From assembly GCA_024516035.1 (NCBI GenBank), contig CM044961.1, forward strand, positions 17,861,374 through 17,925,373: a stretch of DNA of 64,000 bases, in the 5' to 3' direction. This DNA comes from Bactericera cockerelli (taxonomy: Eukaryota > Arthropoda > Insecta > Hemiptera > Triozidae). The notes below the pieces were generated by a model. It saw only the letters and a list, made by a program, of their open reading frames with translations. It did not search any database and had not been told where the DNA came from. Each line of letters begins with the position of its first letter. Position 1 is the first letter of the stretch. Shown piece after piece: positions 35,429 to 42,048 of the stretch. Both the position numbers and the translations under genes were made by a program.

Positions 35429-38076
35429 TGAGAGAATGTGTGAGAGAGAAAAATTGGAAGAATATAATTGATCAGTGATAAAATAAGAATTCAAGAAAAG
35501 AGAATAGAACAAGGAAGAAAAAGAATAAACATGGAATAGACAAGAAAAGGAATAGAGACGATTGATGAAAAGGACAGACAATGGATAAAAATGATTGATA
35601 AAAAGAGAAAAAGAAGAGAAAGAGAGAGTGAGTGAGTTAGTGAGAGTGAGAGATTGAGAGTGAGTTAGTGAGAGATTGAGAGTGACTGAGTGAGAGTGCG
35701 AGTGAGAGTGAGAGAGAGAGAGTGAGAGAATGTGTGAGAGAGAAAAAATGGAAGAATATAATTGATCAAATGATAAATAAAGAATTCAAGAATACAGAAT
35801 AGAACAAGGAAGAAAAGGAATAGACATGAGACGATTGATGAAAAGGACAAAAAATGGATGGAAATTATTGATGAAAAGCGAAAAGCAAGAGAAAATAGAG
35901 TGAGAGACAGGGAGAGAAAGAGTGTGAGTGAGTGAGTGAGTGAGTCAGTGAGTGAGTGAGTGTGTGAGTGAGTGAGAGAAAAAGAGAGAGAGAAAGAGTA
36001 AGAGAGAAGTGAGAAGTGAGAGAGAGAGTGTGTGAGAGAGAGAGAGAGTGAGAGAGAGAGAGGTGAGAGAGAGAGAGTGAGAGAGAGAGAGTGAGGAGAG
36101 AGAGAGTGAGAGAGAGAGAGTGAGAGAGAGAGAGTGGAGAGAGAGAGTGAGAGTGACTGAGAGAGAGAGAGAGTGAGTGAGAGTCAGAAAATGTGTGAGA
36201 GAGTGAGGGAGAAAAAAATGGAAGAATATAATTGATCAAGTGATAAATAAAGAATTCAAGAATACAGAATAGAACAAGGAAGAAAAGGAATAGACATGAG
36301 ACGATTGATGAAAAGGACAGAAAATGGATGGAAATTATTGATGAAAAGAGAAAAGGAAGAGAAAATAGAGTGAGAGACAGGGAGAGAGAGAGTGTGAGTG
36401 AGTGAGTGAGTGAGTCAGTGAGTGAGTCAGTGAGTGAGTCAGTGAGTGAGTCAGTGAGTGAGTCAGTGAGTGAGTGAGAGAAAGAGAAAAGTGAGAGAGA
36501 GACACGGAGAGAGAGAGAGGAGAGAGAGACAGGGAGAGAGAGAGAGAGACAGAGAGAGAATTAGGGAGTGAGTGTGTGAGTGAGTGAGAGTGAGAGATTG
36601 AGAGTGAGAGAGAGAGTGAGAGTGACTGAGAGAGAGTGAGAGTGACTGAGAGAGAGTGAGAGAGGAGAGAGTGAGAGTGAGCGTGAGAGTGAGAGTGAGA
36701 AGTAAGAGAGAAAGAGAGAAGTGAGAGAGAAAGAGAGAAGTGAGAGAAAGAGAGAAGTGAGAGAGAAGAGAGGGGAAGTAAGAGAGATAGAGCAGGGAGA
36801 GAGAGAGATAGACAGGGAGAGAGAGAGGGGAATGAGAGAGAGAAAGAGTGTGTAGAGAGTCGAGTGAGTTATAGAGAGAGAGTGAGTGAGAGGAGAGAGT
36901 GAAGTGAGAGTGAGACAGGGAGAGAGAGAGAGAGAAGAGGTTGATGGAGTGATGAGTGAGTGAGGAAGAAGAGACCGAAAATAGATAATTAAAATCTAGG
37001 TGATGGAATAATAATTATTGATAAAAAAAAGAGAGAATAAATAATTGATAAGAAGTACTTGATGAAAAGAAAAAACAGATAGTAGAAAATAAGAATATAG
37101 GAGTACATATTAGAGAATGGATGATGATAGTTGAAGAAAACAGAAAAAGAGAGAGCATCTAAAAAGAGAATGGGGAAGTTATAGAATTCAAGGATAGAGA
37201 ATAGAAGAAGGAAGACTTAGAAATAGGTAAGAGACGATTGATTAAATGTGAAAGGACAATTTTGATTTTAGTAATTTTTGATAAGAAAAAGAAGAAGACA
37301 GAGAATTGATATTCAATGAAATAAGAATATAGGTAGTACATAGTTGATGAAAGTGAAAAAAGAAAAAGGCCTAGATGATAGATAATAATTTAAAAAGAAA
37401 GAAGACAACAGACAATAGAGAATGGATGAGAAAAGGATAGAAAGAAGAAAAATAAAAATGGAAGAAGAGAATTGATCAGTGATAAAATAAAAATTCAAGG
37501 AAAGAGAATAGAACAAGGAAGAAAAGGAATAGACATGAGACGATTGATGAAAAGGACAGGAAATGGATAAAAATAATTGATGAAAAGAGAAAAAGAAGAG
37601 AAAATAGAAACAAAAAAAGCTGATGATAACCAATAGAAGAATAAATACAGGGTGTCCTCATGTTCCAGTTCACCCCTGAAATCCCGAAAACCGCTGAGAA
37701 CATTTAAAAACGCAAAACCCGTATTCCTTAATTTTCGGGGGATTGAGCTTTAGCAACAACAAAAATGTCTACACCAACTCTGCCCCAATAAGTCTAGGCA
37801 CAGACCAACTTTTAAATGTTAAATGGAACGGTATATCGTGTGGCTTACTGTTTTAAAGACCTTATTGAAAAAATTCATTGCAACAAATTTCAGTGAGCTA
37901 CGACATACCGTTTTTGAGTTACACGGTATATCGTAGAAATGTATTGTAGCTCTTAGAAATGTATTGCAAAGAACTTCTTTCACTGAGACCTTAAAAACAA
38001 TTCACCACACAGTATACCACTCAATTAAAAATTTAAAGTTAGTCAGTAGTACCCAGCCTGACTGGGGCGCTGTAGG

Positions 38077-38112
<36 letters not shown>

Positions 38113-41100
38113 AAAACTTTATCAATAAAAAAATAAGGAATACGGATTTTTGTATTTTTAAATATTCTCAGCGGTTTTCGAGATACGGAGGGTGGATGGG
38201 AACTTTAAGGACACCCTGCATAAGAGGGAAACGTGTAGTTCAAGGAGGGGATATTGTGGAAAAAGTACCAAAAAGAACGACAGAAATTTAAGGGTGATAA
38301 AAAAGTGAAAATGTTAGTCCTAACCGAGACTTCACTGAGTGCAACATTTTGTCTAGGAAAGGTTCAATGTTGCACAAGAAAATGTTGCGAAACAAAATGT
38401 TGCGCAACGTTGCACTCAGGGGAATTCCGGCTACAAGTAAATGATAATTTAAGCATGCATAAAAACACTCACCGAGACTGCTATTCTGTTGACGGCAATT
38501 CACAGAAAAACACTGCACAACACAAATGCATGAAATCAAAATTAAACTAATCTTTTTTATTTTAAAATAAAATTATTTGAAAAAAAAACAGCCCGACCGA
38601 CAGGCAGAGAGATGTTAATCACAACACAACTGCGTGAAATCAAAATTAAACTAATCTTTTTTATTTTACAATAAAATTATTTGAAAAAAAAAACAGCCCG
38701 ACCGACAGGCAGAGAGACGATGTTAATCACAACACAAATGCGTGAAATCAAAATTAAACTTATTTTTTTTTTAAACAATTAAAAATTTTGAAAAAAAAAA
38801 AAAAATCAGACCGACCGACCGACAAGCAGAGAGACGATGTTAACTCTCCGAGAAACCGAACAAGACTGAGGGAACGCTGGGTTCAGCAGGTCCTTTTATA
38901 CCCTGATGATTTGTAAGCCTACTCGATGATTCATGTGAACCGATAAGAAGGCATTGTGGGAACCTAGTTACGTAACACGTGTGTTTGAAACAAAGGGAAA
39001 TTCTGTAAATAAATCTCAAGAACGCTTTTAGCTATTGACTTGGAATTTAGTATGTAAACTCCTTGTGGAGAGGAAAAACGACTGTAAAGTTTTGGTGACT
39101 GTATAACTGCCGCGGGCGGAGATTCGACCGCTTTTTGTCGGTTTGCTTGAATCTGTCGGTTTTTCTGTAGTTTTGGTTGAATTGCTAGATATTTTAAAAA
39201 AAAAATGAGAGTTGACCCCCACAGATCAAAGGATTATGTTATTCGAAAGAATTTTACGAGAAACCAGGCGAAATTTAGACTGACTTGAGAAACTATTTTT
39301 TTTTCATGGATTGAGATATTTTATAATTACCTGTGGAAATAGATCCCCTCTAATCTACAGGTAAAAGGTTCATAGATGAAAAGAGGTTGAGAGAGAGAAA
39401 GAGAGTGAGTGAGTGAGAGTGAGTGAGTGAGAGTGTGTGAGTGTGGTGTGAGTGTGTGGTGAGAGAGGAGAGAGAGAGAGAGAGAGTGAGTGAGTGAGTG
39501 AGAGAGAGATGAGTAGGAGGAGTGAGTGAAAATGAGTGAGATGAGAGAGAGAGGAGGAGTGAGTGGAGAGAGAGAGAGAGTGGAGAGAGTGAGAGAGAGA
39601 GAGAGTGGAGAGGTGAGAGGAGTGAGAGAGAGGAGAGAGTGAAGTGAGTGAGTGAGAGTGAGTGGGAGAGAGTGAGAGGAGAAGAGTGAGGAGAGAGAGT
39701 GAGAGAGTGAGAGGAGTGAGAGGAGAGAGGAGATGAGAGAGAGAGTCAGGAGGAGTGAGTGAGAGAAGAGTGAGTGGAGTGAAAGAGTGGTGAGTGAAAG
39801 AGTGAGTGATGAAAGAGTGATGTGAGTGATTGAGAGAGAGAAAGAGAGAGATGAGAGAGGAAGAGAGAGCTGTGTTGAGAGAGTGAGAGTGTAAGTGGTA
39901 GAGAGTGCGAGAGTGTGTGTGTGTGTATGTGTGTGTGTGTGTATGTGTGTGTGTGTGTATGTGTGTGATGTCTGTGTGTGTCTGATGGGCTGGTGAAGCT
40001 TCGGATGTAAACCCGCTAGTGTTTACCATAAGAGAGAGTTCTGCCGAACCAACGTACGTTTTGACCATGAATTTTGCCAATTTCATTATAAGTCTTCTTT
40101 ATGGACCTTAGTGAAAATATTGCTTATTTCCGATTCCATGCTTCCCCAGTCGAAACCCAGGGCCCGAGTCCATCAAGAACTGCAAGGCGTGCGATCGGGA
40201 CGAGACGGCCGGGGAAATGATTCGCTGCGGGAAATGTGTGCGATACCTGCACCCGCCCTGTCTGGACCTTCCCCTGGACATGCTTCCTCACATGAAGCGG
40301 TACGAGTGGCAGTGCAGCGACTGCAAGAGTTGTGTGAGCTGTGAGCAGACACAGGATGACGACAAGATGCTCTTCTGTGATCTGTGCGACAGAGGGTGAG
40401 TTCTAGCTTGCACTTTTTTCTTTTTTTTTCTTAGTCATGAAATAGCTGCTACTGTATATAATAACTATAATAATAAGAATATCGCCTTATTTATACTGCC
40501 CAATTAGGACTACAAAAGTCCCATTATTGCAGCAGTAAGCCCAAGACATATTATTATGTGGTAAAAATCCCAAATGGGAGGATAACTTGTCATGTCCCGG
40601 CTGGGTTTCGAACCCACGACCTCTGGAACCTGTGGATTCACAGAGTGCCGCCTTTACCATTGAGCTACCGGGACAGAATAATACTCTTTAGTGGAAGATA
40701 ACCACCAGGCGAAGTTAATCCTCAAAGCATTTTCTACCACCTAACCCTCAGAGTCTTATTATTATGTGCTCACAAACACAAATTAATCAGGAAAATTCAT
40801 GCACTGGGCAGGATTTGTAACAGCTAGTGGTCTGTGTTGTAGCTTGCCCATCCTGTAGTATGCATGTATGCATCCCGTCTCTGATGGACGAGAAGTGACA
40901 CAATACTTTCCAATTTAGATGCTGGGTCAACACCAGCGCACCGGATATCCCTTACAAACAATTTTGAATACAAAAGTTTGTCGACTCTGGGGACCGAACC
41001 CGAGACATTCCGCATGGCAAGCGAGACTTGACCCCTCCTAAAATGGTCCATATAACACGTGGTTAAAATAAAAGCACACTTTTCTAAAACACCCTGTAGA

Positions 41101-42016
41101 GTTGAAGCCTACGCCACATCGAACCGACTCACTCACTGATTACTATGTCTCCGTCATGGCTAGACCTGGAAAGCTAAAACTTTGCACCAAGTTTCCACTC
41201 TCTGAATTTTTTTCAGCAGTGTTGGCATGGAGCCCCCTATGTAATGTTATAGACGAGCGCTATGGCTTAGAGCAGCGGTTCTCAACCGGTGGGCCGTGGG
41301 CAGCTCGCTACTGGGCCGCGGATGCTGGCCGAAACTCAAGAAATAATATTAAATTAGTGCAAAATAAGTACGGGGTGGGCCGCAAAAATTGTTTTAAAAA
41401 TATTATTGGGACCCCAAGCTAAAAAGGTTGGGAACCGCTGGCTTATAGTTAGAGTACTATGTTCCCGGTAGCTCAGTGGTAAAGGCGGCACTCTGTGAAT
41501 CCAGAGATTCCAGAGGTCGCTGGTTCGAAACCCGCCGGGACATGACAAGTTATCCTCCCATTTGGGATTTTTACCACATAATAATATGTCTTGGGCTTAC
41601 TGCTGGAATAATGGGACTTTAATAGTCTTAATGGGGCAGTATAAATAAGGCGATATTATTATATTATTATGTTAGCTCAACATGTTCACACGTTCCGTTG
41701 ACCCCACAGGTATCACAACTACTGCATTGGCCTGGACAAGATTCCCACGGGCAGATGGCACTGCAAGGTGTGCAGTGTCTGTTGTCTGTGTAACTCCAGG
41801 GACCCGGACCCTGAGTGGGAGCACGGGGTAGGATTTTATATATATACATATACAGGGTGACCCATTTTAAAAGATACAGTCAAATATCTCAAAAACCGTT
41901 AGTAATATAAAAAAAACGTGCGAAGTAAAGTCATAATGGATTTTAGGGGGAAACTTATTAGTCACATTCACGTTTCTCTCAAAGGTCTTGTTCAACCTTT
42001 TTTTGAGGTCAACTTT

Positions 42017-42048
<32 letters not shown>

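Larger units (their letters stand above)
21397..40149 (+). other. PHF10: 18.75-kb intron of the PHF10-like gene
   Basis: Donor GTCAGC at 21397, acceptor CTTCCCCAG at 40141-40149. Filled with a SINE, microsatellites, satellite cassettes and GA-rich simple sequence described separately. No other gene was recognised within it. Confidence 0.8.

Noticed and set aside
35865..40086. Ser/Leu-rich minus-strand frames up to 238 codons
   Set aside because: Translations of (GAGT)n and (GA)n simple sequence.
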